64,000 bases of DNA from CAVVJA01 sp963779485. Its GTDB lineage: Bacteria > Actinomycetota > Actinomycetes > Mycobacteriales > Jatrophihabitantaceae. Location of the stretch: assembly GCA_963779485.1 (NCBI GenBank), contig CAVZYJ010000017.1, forward strand, positions 1 through 64,000. Direction: 5' to 3'. The notes below the pieces were generated by a model. The model made no database searches. It was not told the DNA's origin and was given only the letters and a program-made list of their open reading frames with translations. Positions 63,171 through 64,000 of this stretch are shown in pieces (the first letter of the stretch is position 1; the number at the start of each line of letters is the position of its first letter). A program made the position numbers and the translations under genes.

Positions 63171-64000
63171 TCAGCGTGACATGCGCCGGACGGAACGAAT
63201 GCACAACGGCACGAACACCAGCACGATCCCGATGAACCATGCCGTGGCCTGCAGGAGCTGCCCCCCGAGCGGGGGGACGCCGAACTCGTGGCAGAGGACA
63301 TCCGACAAGTAGAAGCGGCGGACGGTATTCACCTCGACGGTCACCGGGTTGATGTTCGCGAAGCCCTGCAGCCAGGACGGCATGGTGTCGGTGCGGACGA
63401 AGGCGGAGCTGGCAAACGTCAACGGGAACAGCCAGATGAAGCCACCCGACTGGGCCGCCTCGACCGTCTTCACGATCAGGCCGATGAAGATGCCGATCCA
63501 ACTGAACGCAAAGCTGAATGCCAGCATGACCAGCGTGCCCGCGATGGCGCCCCAGAATCCGCCACTGAACCGGAAACCGGTGAGCATGCCGACGCCGAGC
63601 ATGATCAGGAATATCAGCGTGGCCCGGATCAGGTCGGAGATGGCTCGGCCCAGAAGCATCGCCGCCCGCGACATGGGCAGCGAACGGAAGCGGTCGAACA
63701 GCCCCTTCTGCAGGTCGTCGGCCATGCCGATGCCCGTCGCCGCACCGTTGAACAGCAGGGTCTGGACGAATATCCCCGGCATCAGGTAGTCGACATAATC
63801 CGCCTGCGAGCCGCCGACGTCGATCGAACCGCCGAAGACGTATCGGAACAGCAGCACGAACAACACGGGTTGCACGATCGAGAAGACGAGCAGGTCCGGT
63901 ACCCGGACGATCTGCTTGATCAGCCGGACCGTCATCACCCACGAGTCACCGAAGATCGTGCCGCGCCGCGCCGCGTAGTCGCGCACCGCCACCTGGACTG
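63171..64000 (-). CDS. ABC-2 type transporter permease (DrrB type), may be incomplete at the edge
   Basis: At least 273 residues and six membrane segments: VPDLLVFSIVQPVLFVLLFR, then DYLMPGIFVQTLLFNGAATG, RFRSLPMSRAAMLLGRAISD (the ABC-2 conserved loop) and GFIWLFPLTFASSAFVRTDT. DrrB-like permeases export drugs or lipids with a DrrA ATPase, expected just beyond the edge. A GTG at 63992 could be the start, but the frame stays open to the window end. Confidence 0.85.
   Translation of the reverse strand, partial: VQVAVRDYAARRGTIFGDSWVMTVRLIKQIVRVPDLLVFSIVQPVLFVLLFRYVFGGSIDVGGSQADYVDYLMPGIFVQTLLFNGAATGIGMADDLQKGLFDRFRSLPMSRAAMLLGRAISDLIRATLIFLIMLGVGMLTGFRFSGGFWGAIAGTLVMLAFSFAFSWIGIFIGLIVKTVEAAQSGGFIWLFPLTFASSAFVRTDTMPSWLQGFANINPVTVEVNTVRRFYLSDVLCHEFGVPPLGGQLLQATAWFIGIVLVFVPLCIRSVRRMSR

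Noticed and set aside
62668..63942. A 424-residue fusion ending in the Lrp/AsnC domain
   Set aside because: The upstream part is an out-of-frame shadow of the ABC-2 permease; the regulator has its own ATG at 63,165.

Overview
The window is high-GC DNA from an actinobacterium, except for about the first 2.7 kb. The actinobacterial assignment rests on the mycothiol genes mshB and mca, a DUF3117 protein, GAF-ANTAR regulators, a separate fused PIN-PhoH ATPase, and a gene order (ychF, DUF6542, ispH, lipid-droplet-type protein, xseA, xseB, glpX, fumC, phoH, uppS, yyaL-like, mca, greA) that resembles, from memory, the Rv1080-Rv1112 neighbourhood of mycobacteria. The lineage below phylum cannot be fixed from the sequence alone.

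Positions 1-2,700 look foreign: lower GC, a broken DUF3300 gene, a tRNA-Leu(UAA) gene split by a group I intron at the cyanobacterial/plastid position, a broken IclR regulator with a divergent promoter and operator-like palindrome, and two 82-bp imperfect tandem repeats. At about 2,710-2,720 this block joins a leucyl aminopeptidase gene cut off in mid-frame, so the junction is either a metagenome-type misassembly or a real recombination endpoint.

From 3.5 to 13.5 kb lies a biosynthetic block: DUF3117, enoyl-CoA hydratase, tag, a DivIVA-type protein, two LOG proteins, dapE and dapD (lysine/peptidoglycan), a lysozyme-fold protein, fdxA, a GNAT enzyme, DUF1269, a DUF6113-like protein and mshB. 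A five-gene dipeptide/oligopeptide ABC operon follows (13.5-19.8 kb); its two ATPase genes are full of frame changes while permeases and binding protein are intact. Then come an omega-amidase/aminotransferase pair, typA, a GH38 alpha-mannosidase, a DUF4118 membrane sensor and a cyclase-family hydrolase. A short accessory patch at 30.4-32.0 kb holds a VapBC-type toxin-antitoxin pair and an excisionase-like remnant.

From 32 to 47.8 kb there is a core housekeeping block (ychF, rmuC, ispH, xseAB, glpX, ybjQ-like, fumC, bioY, phoH, uppS, an RHH-like regulator, the yyaL-like gene). From 47.9 to 60.7 kb the content is more variable: an MFS exporter, three GAF-ANTAR genes, a fatty-acid desaturase, a small HTH protein, a DEAD-box helicase, a metallophosphoesterase, pepP and arfB. 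The window closes with mca, greA, an Lrp/AsnC regulator and an ABC-2 permease running to the edge.

Two genome-wide features stand out: a dispersed palindromic repeat (core CAAGTCCAAGATCACGAG) in four gaps between genes, and an unusual number of single-base frame breaks, including in genes that should be essential (dapE, ispH, glpX). The latter points to indel errors in the sequence, so several apparent pseudogenes may be intact in the organism.
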